Source: Gemmatimonadota bacterium
Lineage (GTDB): Bacteria > Gemmatimonadota > Gemmatimonadetes > Gemmatimonadales > Gemmatimonadaceae
DNA: 64,000 bases
Reading direction: 5' to 3'
NCBI GenBank assembly: GCA_040388625.1
Contig: JAZKBK010000002.1
Span: 1-64,000, forward strand
Shown: piece after piece, positions 7,974-16,206 of the stretch
Numbering within the stretch: the stretch's first letter is position 1
Layout: each line of letters starts with the position of its first letter
Notes under the pieces: generated by a model
Seen by the model: only the letters and a program-made list of their open reading frames with translations
Database searches by the model: none
What the model was told of the DNA's origin: nothing
Position numbers and translations under genes: made by a program

Positions 7974-9359
7974 ATGGCGCAGTTACAACACGCGACGGTC
8001 GACGAATTCAGGACGCACCTGCGTGGCGACGTCCTCCTACCTGACGCCGAAGGCTACGACGACAGCCGCCAGGTCTGGAACGCGATGATCGATCGAAGAC
8101 CGGCACTGATCGCTCGTTGCGTGTCGGCTGAAGATGTCGTCGAGTCCGTCAAATTCGCACGCACGCACAACCTGCTCGTCGCGATCCGGGGCGGCGGACA
8201 CAATATCGCAGGCAACGCTGTCTGCGATGACGGGATCATGATCGATCTCTCGCGAATGAAGAACGTCCAGGTCGACGTGAAGGGTCACCGCGCAACTGTC
8301 GATCCCGGTTGTACACTCGGCGACTTCGACGCGGCCGCGCAGGCGCACGGCCTCGCCACGCCACTGGGCATCAACTCGACCACCGGTGTCGCCGGCCTCA
8401 CGCTCGGCGGGGGCTTCGGCTGGTTGAGCCGGAAGTATGGAATGACTGTCGACAACCTGCTTTCCGCGGACGTCGTTACCGCGGACGGCAGGCAGGTGCA
8501 TGCCAGCCAGACGGAAAACAGCGACCTCTTCTGGGGGCTGCGTGGGGGCGGTGGGAACTTCGGTGTCGTTACACGCTTCGAATTTCAGCTCCATCCTGTC
8601 GGGCCGGATGTGCTGAGCGGGCTCATCGTCTTCCCTTTCGATCAGGCCAAGTCCGTGCTCACGAAGTTTGCGCATTTCACCCTCGCGATGCCGGACGAGC
8701 TCAACGTATGGATGGTGACGCGCAAAGCGCCTCCGCTGCCATTTCTGGCCGAGGAGTTTCATGGGAAGGAGATGGTTGCGCTCGCGTTGTGCTATGCCGG
8801 CAGTCCATCGTCCGGTGAGGCGCTGATCGAACCGCTGCGCAAATTCGGCACACCGATCGGCGAACACGTCGGCGTGCAGCCGTACACTGCGTGGCAGCAG
8901 GCATTCGATCCGCTACTGACGAAGGGCGCCCGCAATTACTGGAAGTCGCACAACTTCGCGCAGCTCAGCGACGGCGCGATCGATGTGATCATCGAGTACG
9001 CCGCCAAGCTGCCGTCGCCCCAGTGCGAGATCTTCATTGGCACAATCGGCGGGCAGACCGGCCGAGTGGCGCCCGAGGCAATGGCCTACGCGAACAGAGA
9101 CGCCAATTACGTTATGAACGTGCACGGACGCTGGGAGTCGGCCTCGGAGGACGCGCGCGGTATCGAGTGGGCGCGTGGTTTCTTCGCAAAGGCGCAGCCG
9201 TTCGCGAGTGAAGGCGCGTACATCAACTTTCTGACTCAGGACGAGACCGATCGCATCGCGTTCGCCTACGGCCCTACATTCAAGCGACTGGTGGAGATCA
9301 AGAAGAAGTACGATCCGACAAACCTTTTCCGGATGAACCAGAACATCAAGCCGAGCTGA
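7974..9359 (+). CDS. FAD-linked oxidoreductase, berberine-bridge-enzyme type
   Basis: A 461-residue flavoprotein with an N-terminal PCMH FAD-binding domain and a C-terminal BBE segment (ending NLFRMNQNIKPS). IRGGGHNIAGN at residues 71-81 carries the histidine (H76) that is covalently linked to the FAD 8-alpha position in this family. GINSTTGVAGLTLGGGFGW (132-150) is the second FAD loop; it has Ser/Thr where bicovalent enzymes have Cys, so single covalent attachment is expected. Such enzymes oxidise sugars, alcohols or phenolics with O2 or another acceptor; the substrate cannot be read here. The start at ATG 7974 is supported by AGGGGAG at 7961-7967. The neighbours give no pathway clue. Confidence 0.85.
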   Translation: MAQLQHATVDEFRTHLRGDVLLPDAEGYDDSRQVWNAMIDRRPALIARCVSAEDVVESVKFARTHNLLVAIRGGGHNIAGNAVCDDGIMIDLSRMKNVQVDVKGHRATVDPGCTLGDFDAAAQAHGLATPLGINSTTGVAGLTLGGGFGWLSRKYGMTVDNLLSADVVTADGRQVHASQTENSDLFWGLRGGGGNFGVVTRFEFQLHPVGPDVLSGLIVFPFDQAKSVLTKFAHFTLAMPDELNVWMVTRKAPPLPFLAEEFHGKEMVALALCYAGSPSSGEALIEPLRKFGTPIGEHVGVQPYTAWQQAFDPLLTKGARNYWKSHNFAQLSDGAIDVIIEYAAKLPSPQCEIFIGTIGGQTGRVAPEAMAYANRDANYVMNVHGRWESASEDARGIEWARGFFAKAQPFASEGAYINFLTQDETDRIAFAYGPTFKRLVEIKKKYDPTNLFRMNQNIKPS

Positions 9360-9480
9360 AGGGGAAGGGCGTTGAGGATTGCTACCATCACGAGTACTTT
9401 CGACCGGGCGGAACTGTGCGAACCAGGGCCAGGACGCGCTTTGCGGAATCAAGGATTTCGGATGGCTGTGAAAAAACTGC

Positions 9481-9496
9481 ACTCTGACCCCGGTTT
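9481..9496. repeat. Half copy of the REP-like repeat end
   Basis: ACTCTGACCCCGGTTT is identical over 16 bp to the right arm of the element at 7620-7707. It sits 4 bp before the start of the next gene and so falls in its leader, where it could affect translation. Confidence 0.5.
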
Positions 9497-9500
9497 CTCC

Positions 9501-10013
9501 ATGCTCAAAGCATCGATGTTCGCTCTCGCACTCCTGTGCTCGCCCGCAGCGGTGTTCGCGCAGGAGCTAGCTCCCGACTCGCTCTTTCCGCGCATGGTGG
9601 GGCATTGGGTACTGCGCGGCACCATCGCGCGCCAGCAGACTGTCCATGATGTGGACTTCGAGTGGCTGCTTGGCCGCGAGTACGTTCAGATGCACGAGGT
9701 ATCTCGCGAGCGAGCGCCCAATGGCAGTCCCGCCTACGAAGCCGTGGTACTCTTCGGACGCGATCCCAAGACTGGCGCGTACGCGTGCGTGTGGATGGAC
9801 AACACCGCCGCGGCGGCCTTCCCACCCGAGGGTACTGGCCGCGGGACGGTCACCGGAGATTCGATCTCCTTCCTCTTCCAGTACACCCCCACGACGAGCT
9901 TTCATACGACGTTCCTCTACGACCCGTCGAAAGAGTCCTGGCAATGGCACATGGATAACGACAGTTCCGGAGTACGCCGTCCATTCGCACGGGTCACGTT
10001 GACGCGACGATAA
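9501..10013 (+). CDS. Secreted DUF1579-like protein
   Basis: A 170-residue protein with a clear signal peptide (MLKASMFALALLCSPAAVFA, cleaved before QE). The mature part has the pattern MVGHWVLRGT, LGREYVQMHE, AVVLFGRDPKTGAYACVWMD and WQWHMD, which resembles small beta-barrel proteins of the DUF1579/lipocalin-like kind. The function is unknown, and it probably acts in the periplasm. I chose the ATG at 9501 because the signal peptide begins there; a longer frame back to 9372 would translate the repeat end at 9481-9496 as N-terminal sequence. Confidence 0.65.
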   Translation: MLKASMFALALLCSPAAVFAQELAPDSLFPRMVGHWVLRGTIARQQTVHDVDFEWLLGREYVQMHEVSRERAPNGSPAYEAVVLFGRDPKTGAYACVWMDNTAAAAFPPEGTGRGTVTGDSISFLFQYTPTTSFHTTFLYDPSKESWQWHMDNDSSGVRRPFARVTLTRR

Positions 10014-10123
10014 TGAAGGCGTAGTGACGGAAGGATCGAGCAACGTGCGAGCTGAGCAACGCAAACGACGACCCGGCGCGGCAGTAGCACAAACCCTTTC
10101 GGTATGCACGGCATCTTACCAGC

Positions 10124-11380
10124 ATGCTGATACTTGCCGCCGCACTGGCATCCCTCGCCCTGCATCCACAGCTAGCGTCCTCCAACTCGAGTGATCACCT
10201 GGCTGCAAGCGCCACGACGCTCCCCGCGCCAACCGGCCCTCATCGGATCGGTACCACCATCTATCAATTCGCCGACTCGTCTCGCACCGACCGAATCGCT
10301 CCGCAACCGCGGCGCTACCGCACGATTGTCGTGCAATTGTGGTATCCCACCAATGCGAACCGCGGCGCACGCGCGCCGTACATACCGAACCGCGCACTGC
10401 TCGCCGCCATGCGCTCCGCTGGATATTACGACGCCGATTCCGCTACGATCATGTCGTGGGCGCATATCGACACTCACGCGCTTCTAAATGTTGCCCCCGC
10501 ACGCAGCGAAGCGCTTCCACTGATCATCTTCTCGGAAGGGCAGGGCGTCGCGAGGTCGAATTATACGACGTTAATCGAGGACCTGGCGAGTCACGGATAC
10601 ATCGTCGCAGCCATCGAACATCCATACGGCGGCTTCACCATCCTCAACGATGGACGCGTGCTCACTGCGGCATCAGATACCATTGGCGGAGATTCCGACG
10701 AGGCCGAGGCGCGACGCGTTGACGACTGGGCACGCGACGATTCGCTCGTACTGTCTCGCCTCACGAGCGGCGCCGGAGAGCCGGCGCTCGTCGCGCGCTC
10801 GCTTCAGCCAGACATCGACGCAGCTCGCGTTGGTGCAATGGGCCATTCACTTGGCGGCGCAGCCGCGTTCGAGATGTGCAGGCGCGACTCGCGGATTCGT
10901 GCATGCGTCAACATGGACGGCGCAATGTTCGGTACCGTCGCCGACTCCGGAATCGGCCGTCCCGTACTGATGTTGCGCAGCCATCCAAATTATTCCGATG
11001 CCGATCTGGCGAAGCGCGGCCGTACGCGTAAGGAGTGGGACGTAATGGGCGCATCGATCAAGACGAGCATCGATTCGATTCTCGCCAAACGCCTCGACAC
11101 GCCTTCGTATGTGGTATCCATCCGTGGCACCGGCCATATGAGCTACAGTGACGCGCCGTTCGTCATGCCGACCACCATCACGCGATTCGGCGGAACGGTC
11201 ATCGATGCGTCGCGCGGCTTCGAGATCATTTCGGCGTATACGCGCGCATTTCTCGATCGATATGTCCGCGGGACGGACGGAGCGCTATTGGCGAAGCAGC
11301 CGTCGCCCTTTCCTGAAGTCGTGATTGACCGCGTCGGCAGCGATTCGATGCGGGGGCACGACAGTGCAGTGTTGCCGTAA
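10124..11380 (+). CDS. Secreted alpha/beta hydrolase, PAF-acetylhydrolase/dienelactone-hydrolase like
   Basis: A 418-residue protein with an N-terminal hydrophobic signal (MLILAAALASLALHPQLASS). It has an alpha/beta-hydrolase core: LPLIIFSEGQG strand and oxyanion region, ASHGYIVAAIEHPYGG, and the nucleophile elbow GHSLGG with Ser242. A late GTGHMSYSD supplies the probable catalytic His. The architecture and the QLWYPTNAN strand at the N-terminus fit the platelet-activating-factor acetylhydrolase type II group, which hydrolyses short acyl esters; the substrate here is unknown. It is monocistronic, with an SOS-like palindrome directly after the stop codon. Confidence 0.8.
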   Translation: MLILAAALASLALHPQLASSNSSDHLAASATTLPAPTGPHRIGTTIYQFADSSRTDRIAPQPRRYRTIVVQLWYPTNANRGARAPYIPNRALLAAMRSAGYYDADSATIMSWAHIDTHALLNVAPARSEALPLIIFSEGQGVARSNYTTLIEDLASHGYIVAAIEHPYGGFTILNDGRVLTAASDTIGGDSDEAEARRVDDWARDDSLVLSRLTSGAGEPALVARSLQPDIDAARVGAMGHSLGGAAAFEMCRRDSRIRACVNMDGAMFGTVADSGIGRPVLMLRSHPNYSDADLAKRGRTRKEWDVMGASIKTSIDSILAKRLDTPSYVVSIRGTGHMSYSDAPFVMPTTITRFGGTVIDASRGFEIISAYTRAFLDRYVRGTDGALLAKQPSPFPEVVIDRVGSDSMRGHDSAVLP

Positions 11381-11396
11381 TCGAACGATCGTTCGG
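11381..11396. promoter_or_regulatory. SOS-box-like palindrome TCGAACGATCGTTCGG
   Basis: The inner 14 bp are a perfect palindrome, and pairing resumes outside it to 11378-11399. It differs from the 15923 site at one base only. It lies right after the hydrolase stop codon and about 120 bp before proC. No T-tract follows, so it is not a typical terminator. Confidence 0.5.
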
Positions 11397-11518
11397 TTAC
11401 GCGATTTCGTGCCCCGGGATGGAGCATCCGAATCCGTTGGGTTTGATTCGGTAGTGGCAGTTGAATTTCGCCACTTGAGGCCGACTGCAAGCAGCACTAC
11501 CAACAATCTCTGACAATC

Positions 11519-12301
11519 ATGCGCATTGGGTTCATTGGAACCGGGACAATCACGTCAGCCATCGTGTCCGGACTGAATTCGCTGGAGTCCACGACTTTCA
11601 CTTTCCTGTTGTCGCCACGCAACGCCGGCGTGGCGGCCGCACTTGCTTCTGCGTGCGACAACGTCACCGTGGCCGCGTCCAACCAAGCGGTGCTCGATGA
11701 CTGCGACACCATCATACTGGCTGTTCGCCCGCAAGTAGCTGTCGACGTGCTCGAGTCACTCCACTTTCGAGCCGATCATCACGTGATCAGCCTGATGGCG
11801 CTCATCTCCGTCGAACGCGTGCAGGCCCTTGTGGCACCGGCGACTCGCGTCGTTCGCGCAATTCCGCTGCCGATGGTTGCCATGCGTGCTGGCGTGACGG
11901 TCGTCTATCCGGATGACTCTACGGCCCGAGCCATCTTCAACAAGCTCGGATCGACCATCGCGTTGGACTCGCCCGAGCAATTCAACGCGTTCAGTACGGC
12001 AACCGCCACCATGGCGCCGTACTTCGCCTTCGCCGGTGAGGTTACCGACTGGCTGACCCGACAAGGAGTAGCACCAGCCACTGCTCGCAGCTACATCGGA
12101 GGCGTGTTCCACGGTCTCGCTACTGTTGCCGCGAATCAGTCAGCAGAGCCTTTCCCGGCGCTTGCCAGGAAGTTTGCGACTGCCGGTGGAATCAACGAGC
12201 AGGTCCTGGCGCATCTCACCCAGGTGGGCGCGCTGAAGGCCGTTTCCGATGCCCTGGACGGCGTCCTCGACCGTATGACGGAAGCTAGCTCGGCGGGCTG
12301 A
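11519..12301 (+). CDS. proC: Pyrroline-5-carboxylate reductase-like protein
   Basis: A 260-residue NAD(P)-dependent reductase of the ProC family, which reduces 1-pyrroline-5-carboxylate to L-proline. A Rossmann motif opens the protein (MRIGFIGTGTITSAIVSGL). ILAVRPQVAVDVLESL, VVRAIPLPMVAMRAGVTVVYP and FNAFSTATATMAPYFAF follow, matching NADP-binding and dimerisation segments. The usual GC.S/T-rich C-terminal motif (SPGGTT) is modified to ATAGGINEQVLAHL, so the protein may be a ProC paralogue with another imine substrate. It is monocistronic, preceded by an SOS-like palindrome. Confidence 0.75.
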   Translation: MRIGFIGTGTITSAIVSGLNSLESTTFTFLLSPRNAGVAAALASACDNVTVAASNQAVLDDCDTIILAVRPQVAVDVLESLHFRADHHVISLMALISVERVQALVAPATRVVRAIPLPMVAMRAGVTVVYPDDSTARAIFNKLGSTIALDSPEQFNAFSTATATMAPYFAFAGEVTDWLTRQGVAPATARSYIGGVFHGLATVAANQSAEPFPALARKFATAGGINEQVLAHLTQVGALKAVSDALDGVLDRMTEASSAG

Positions 12302-12607
12302 TGCGGACGAAATAGTTCGCTCGTACAGAGCCGCGGGCCAAATGTGCGCCACCGACGTAACGCCGGAGCCCATGGTCATCCTGCAGAACTCCAGCTAATT
12401 CGTGATGTTCTCTTTCAGACGCCAGGTTCCGATACTCGTTGAATGCCTTTCGACACCTTTCGGGCGGTTACTCAAACTCGCGGCCCCATGCGTAAGCAAC
12501 GTCGCATGGTGATATTGCGAGTTGTGGTCCCCTGAGGAGCGCGCCGGTTGACCGGGGCACTCCGCGCAGCCTGGCTGGACGAGGCAACCAACAAGGGAAG
12601 CGTTTCC
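12302..12607. other. Intergenic region, nothing recognised
   Basis: About 300 bp between proC and the PAS/zinc protein. An in-frame GTG-type extension of the following gene to 12548 is possible but less well supported. No repeat or terminator was recognised. Confidence 0.5.
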
Positions 12608-13213
12608 ATGGATGTCTGTCCGCATGTCCGCTACCGCATCGATCGCGATGATCGGATCGCCGAGGTGAATGACGCATGGCCGAAGTTCGCCACGGAGAAC
12701 GAGGGCGATGGTCTGGAGCCGTCCCGCATTCTCTCGCGATCCATCTGGGATTTTCTGGCCGATGACACGACCATCCAGCTGTACAAGTCGATGATCCGGC
12801 AATCGCGCGAGGGCGGCCTTCCCGTGCGGTTTCGCTTCCGATGCGACTCACCCGATCGGCGACGGCTACTCGCGATGGAGATAACGTCCAACCTGGAAGG
12901 TGACGTAATGTTCACCGTCAGGTCCGCCGTGGAGCAGTCCCGGCCGTACGTGTCGCTACTCGGTCACGCGGACCTGCACAGCGGGGGTTTTCTCGTCATG
13001 TGCGCGTGGTGCAAACATATTCCGCTATCGACGGACAGATGGGTCGAGGCAGAGGAAGCCGTGGATGCACTCGGGCTGTTTTCGGGCTCACCACTTCCGG
13101 CATTGACCCACGGCATCTGTCCCTCGTGTTTCAATGCATTAGAGCAGCTACTCCAAGATCGTGAGCTGGCAGCCGCGGGGACAGTAACCTGTGGCGCGCT
13201 CAAGGTTACTTGA
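12608..13213 (+). CDS. PAS-like sensor protein with C-terminal Cys4 zinc-binding module
   Basis: A 201-residue soluble protein. Residues 5-105 have a PAS-like pattern (YRIDRDDRIAEVNDAWPKFA, then IWDFLADDTT and FRFRCDSPDRRRLLAMEI), usually a ligand- or redox-sensing fold. The C-terminus has CAWC (132-135) and HGICPSC (168-174), a CxxC...CxxC arrangement likely to hold one zinc or another metal. There is no kinase, GGDEF or HTH output domain, so it may be a stand-alone sensor or adaptor. The start at 12608 is chosen for AAGGGAAG at 12593-12600. It converges on the M1 peptidase gene. Confidence 0.65.
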   Translation: MDVCPHVRYRIDRDDRIAEVNDAWPKFATENEGDGLEPSRILSRSIWDFLADDTTIQLYKSMIRQSREGGLPVRFRFRCDSPDRRRLLAMEITSNLEGDVMFTVRSAVEQSRPYVSLLGHADLHSGGFLVMCAWCKHIPLSTDRWVEAEEAVDALGLFSGSPLPALTHGICPSCFNALEQLLQDRELAAAGTVTCGALKVT

Positions 13214-13247
13214 TCGGTGCGGCTGTGTTGAAGGCGAACCCGTCAGC

Positions 13248-15104
13248 TTAGCGGGCGACGAAGGTGGCTTCCACCATGGTGACCCAGATTTCCGGATCGA
13301 GCGTCACACCAACCGGCGCACTGGCCAACGGGATCGAGACAGTATTGTGAGCGGCGCGCACCCATAACACCGGCGTGGGCGTCGGCGACGGAGGGGCGGT
13401 GCGGGCGCCACTGCCAGCGGGCGCGGCCTCAGGCGGCATTTCAATGCCGATCTGGAAGGGCATGGTGTAGAGCTGGCCCTGGTTGGGCGTCTGGTCGAGC
13501 GTTACCGCGAGCTGCTTGCTCGCGGCATCGTAGTGCCAGCTTCCATTCACCTTCATCACCCCGCCGCGGTGCAACCACTGCGGGAAGAACCAGGAGAGGT
13601 CCTTGCCGTAGGCGGGACAATCGGCTGCGGCTGCGCAGGCATCCTCCATCGCATGCTGGAAGTCCAGGCTGGATGCGTTGGAGTTTTGGTAACGGGAGTA
13701 GTAAAGGCGGATGCCGGCCCAGAAGTTGTCGGTTCCGAGTACGCCGCGCAGCATGTGGAGGACCTGGGCGCCGCCCTGATAGATCTGCGCATTGTTGGCG
13801 ATCACCTTGCTGATATCCGACAGATTGTTGTGGACCAGCGGTGAAGTCGGATTCGCCTCGGCGTAGCGACGGGCCGAAGCGGCGCTCGATTTCACGCCCT
13901 TGATGAATGCGTCGCGGCCGTCCTGGTGTTCCTGATAGAGCAGTGCGAAGTACGTGGCGAAGCCTTCGCTGAGCCACACATCATCCCAATCCGCTTCGGT
14001 AGCGGAGTTGCCGAACCACTGATGCGCCATCTCGTGGGCGAGCAGTTGGCGATCCGGCCCGGTGGCTGGGTATCCGTAGAAAATGTCGGAGGCGAGCTCC
14101 ATGCCGCCGCCTATGCCATTGGCTTCCACCTGGGCCAGCTTCTCGTAGGAATACGGACCGATGTGGTCGATGTAGAACTCGAGAATGGGCTGGGTGAATT
14201 CGCCGAATGCCTTCGAGCTGACTGCCTGTTCCTGGGGATACGTCCATCCCGACATGGGGATGCCGTGGTACGTCCCGTAGTAATCCACCGCGTACGGGGC
14301 GGCGGCCAGCGAGTACTGCCACGTGGCGATCGGCACCGACTCCTTCCACACGGTGCGACGCAGACCGTTGGCCAGGTCGGTCGATTCCATTTGGGTGCCG
14401 TTGGAGATGACCTGGTATTTGGCGGGCGCGGTGACCGCGATTGTCTTGGGCGCCTTCATGTAGGGGTGATCCACAACGGCGAGCCAGTTGCGGGCCTTGT
14501 CGGGCCACGGGTTTGAGACAAACGAGCGATCACCGTACTTGTTGTCGGCGATCAGGATGCCGGTTGCTGGCACGCCGTGATAAGAGACCGCGAAGGTGAT
14601 GCGACCACCCGCCCTGGATGCGGCGGGGAAAACGACGTGCAATCGATCGTTGGCCTGAGTGTAGTGCAATGCCTGCCCGGCGGAGGTGACGGAAGTGACG
14701 ACCATCCCCCGCCCCACGCTCGAGACCGGCGGGGCGGCTGGCTCTCCCCGACGCGTGCGAACGGCAGGTACCAGGCATGGATTCGAGGGATTGGCGGCTT
14801 CAGACGCGGTGCGCAACTGGCAGAGGTCGAGATCCATACCTGTGACGCCGTCGGCCGTGAAGGCGAGATTCACTGTATCGGTGACGACCAATTCGTTGGA
14901 TGCGTCGCTGAGCAGGACAGTGAAGCTGTAGTTGACAACCCGGAAGCCCGTCTGGCGGGGATAGGTGTCGACCGTGGTGGGCGAACCCGTGGTGGGCGAA
15001 CCCGTGGTGGGCGAACCCGTGGTGGGCGAACCCGTGGTGGGCGAGCCCGTGATGGGAGATGCTGCCAGCAGCAGCAGAGCGGCTGCGAGAGTGGAGCTGA
15101 TCAT
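13248..15104 (-). CDS. Secreted M1-family zinc aminopeptidase
   Basis: A 618-residue M1 metallopeptidase. A signal peptide (MISSTLAAALLLLAAS) is followed by an unusual SPTTG tandem linker (residues 16-44). The active site is canonical: HEMAHQW with H357, E358 and H361, the third zinc ligand E380 exactly 18 residues later, and the exopeptidase loop GIGGGMELASD in place of GxMEN. It removes N-terminal residues from peptides in the periplasm or outside the cell. Start 15104 is used because the signal peptide begins there. The protein lacks the long C-terminal ERAP-like domain of larger M1 enzymes. It is convergent with the PAS/zinc gene. Confidence 0.9.
   Translation of the reverse strand: MISSTLAAALLLLAASPITGSPTTGSPTTGSPTTGSPTTGSPTTVDTYPRQTGFRVVNYSFTVLLSDASNELVVTDTVNLAFTADGVTGMDLDLCQLRTASEAANPSNPCLVPAVRTRRGEPAAPPVSSVGRGMVVTSVTSAGQALHYTQANDRLHVVFPAASRAGGRITFAVSYHGVPATGILIADNKYGDRSFVSNPWPDKARNWLAVVDHPYMKAPKTIAVTAPAKYQVISNGTQMESTDLANGLRRTVWKESVPIATWQYSLAAAPYAVDYYGTYHGIPMSGWTYPQEQAVSSKAFGEFTQPILEFYIDHIGPYSYEKLAQVEANGIGGGMELASDIFYGYPATGPDRQLLAHEMAHQWFGNSATEADWDDVWLSEGFATYFALLYQEHQDGRDAFIKGVKSSAASARRYAEANPTSPLVHNNLSDISKVIANNAQIYQGGAQVLHMLRGVLGTDNFWAGIRLYYSRYQNSNASSLDFQHAMEDACAAAADCPAYGKDLSWFFPQWLHRGGVMKVNGSWHYDAASKQLAVTLDQTPNQGQLYTMPFQIGIEMPPEAAPAGSGARTAPPSPTPTPVLWVRAAHNTVSIPLASAPVGVTLDPEIWVTMVEATFVAR
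14973..15059. repeat. 15-bp tandem repeat coding for an SPTTG linker
   Basis: About six copies of a 15-bp unit (top strand GTGGGCGAACCCGTG) lie inside the M1 peptidase gene just after the signal peptide. Four inner units are nearly identical, which suggests recent expansion. The unit is a multiple of three, so copy-number change alters linker length without a frameshift. Confidence 0.9.
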
Positions 15105-15361
15105 TGGTTTTTCATGTGGTTGCGCCTGACAGGCGATCGACGAGGACGAAGATGTCTTTCGCGCGGGGACACCGCAAGAAATCACGCAGGAAGAGTCACT
15201 CGACAAATCGACTGGTGGCGGAACGGTTCAATCCGCTGTCATTTGCGATGTTGTCCATGCGTGTCCAATTCGACTCGGCGGTGAGAGTGCGACGCGGCGA
15301 ATCGATGAGCCGGGAGGTGAAACGATTCGATGGAACGCGCTGAGGCGTCGTAGGTTGGAAA

Positions 15362-15604
15362 ATGCCGGCATACTCGTTCACCGACTATTTCGAACGTGAG
15401 GTACTTCGGAAACGACCGTATCTACGCCGTGAATGGTGTATTGCAGTTATCGAGTCCCCGGATCGGGTCGAGCGGCAAGAGGACAACCGATACCGGTTCT
15501 GGGGGATGGTAGCCGATCTCGGAGGCCGGTATCTTCGTGTAGTGACACTGGATGACAGGCGTACGATCCACAACGCCTTCCCCGATCGCGGATTCCGGCC
15601 ATGA
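15362..15604 (+). CDS. Small DUF4258-like protein, possible toxin of a pair
   Basis: An 80-residue basic protein (FEREVLRKRPYLRREWCIAV, RFWGMVADLGGRYLRVVTLDDRRTIHNAFPDRGF). Its strand-rich second half ending in RYLRVVTLDD resembles DUF4258-type small RNase-toxin-like proteins. Its stop codon overlaps the ATG of a DUF2283 gene (ATGA), a pairing typical of toxin-antitoxin-like modules. Toxicity is inferred only. No clear ribosome site is seen. Confidence 0.6.
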   Translation: MPAYSFTDYFEREVLRKRPYLRREWCIAVIESPDRVERQEDNRYRFWGMVADLGGRYLRVVTLDDRRTIHNAFPDRGFRP

Positions 15605-15819
15605 AGCTCGCATACTACGCGAACACTGATTCTCTCTACATCGATCTGTCCGAACAGACGAGCGTGTCGAGTCGCGAGATCTCGGAAGGGGTCGTGCTGG
15701 ATTATGATGCCGCGGGACAACTCGTCGGCATCGACATCGACAACGCCAGCCGCAAGGTCCAACTCCAGCGACTGGTCCTAACGGGCATGGACGGGCTGAT
15801 CGAACAACGCGCGAGCTGA
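15601..15819 (+). CDS. DUF2283 domain protein, possible antitoxin partner
   Basis: A 72-residue protein that fits DUF2283: MKLAYYANTDSLYIDL, then SREISEGVVLDYDAAGQLVGIDIDNAS. Members are compact beta-strand proteins often encoded directly after small DUF4258-like or BrnT-like genes. Overlap by four bases with the preceding gene implies translational coupling. I infer an antitoxin role from this arrangement; there is no DNA-binding helix. Confidence 0.75.
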   Translation: MKLAYYANTDSLYIDLSEQTSVSSREISEGVVLDYDAAGQLVGIDIDNASRKVQLQRLVLTGMDGLIEQRAS

Positions 15820-15922
15820 TCAACCCTGCGGCGCGCGAATCAGCCTCCCGCTCCCGCGATGACGCCGCACGATATGACCAGGGCAATAGATTTGCATACA
15901 TGGACGACCGTGCATAGCCCCC

Positions 15923-15938
15923 TCGAACGGTCGTTCGG
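15923..15938. promoter_or_regulatory. SOS-box-like palindrome TCGAACGGTCGTTCGG
   Basis: It differs from the 11381-11396 site at one base and has intact arms CGAACG/CGTTCG. It lies 37 bp before the start of the antitoxin gene, in the position of a promoter operator. Confidence 0.5.
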
Positions 15939-15975
15939 ATAAACCGGAACTAACGCGTACACAGGACCTTCCATA

Positions 15976-16206
15976 GTGGATCGGAACGCCGACGCGCTCG
16001 CTGATCAACTCCTCGCCCTCCCATCCGTTGATCGCGCACGTCTTGCAGAACTGCTCCTGGCAAGCATCGAAGAGCACGACGCAGGCGCTGCTTCAGTCTG
16101 GGACAATGAGATCGACAGACGCGCTAATGAATTAGAAAATAGATTGGTGGATGGGATCTCCGCAGCCGAGGTATTTGCTGAAGTAGAGCAACAGCTGCAC
16201 CGATGA
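15976..16206 (+). CDS. Addiction-module antitoxin (Unstab_antitox-like)
   Basis: A 76-residue acidic, helical protein with GTG start. The segments LADQLLALPSVDRARLAELLLASI and SVWDNEIDRRANELENRL followed by ISAAEVFAEVEQQL match the putative addiction-module component family (TIGR02574-like), partners of RelE/ParE toxins. The stop codon overlaps the ATG of a toxin reading frame that is broken by a nonsense codon. It is therefore an orphan antitoxin. A palindrome 37 bp upstream could be its operator. Confidence 0.8.
   Translation: MDRNADALADQLLALPSVDRARLAELLLASIEEHDAGAASVWDNEIDRRANELENRLVDGISAAEVFAEVEQQLHR

Noticed and set aside
11378-11399. The palindrome after the hydrolase gene as an intrinsic terminator
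   Set aside because: No T-tract follows and the same motif occurs before other genes, so an operator reading fits better.
14973-15059. CRISPR-like regular repeats
   Set aside because: The units are directly adjacent 15-mers without spacers, inside a coding frame; this is a coding tandem repeat.
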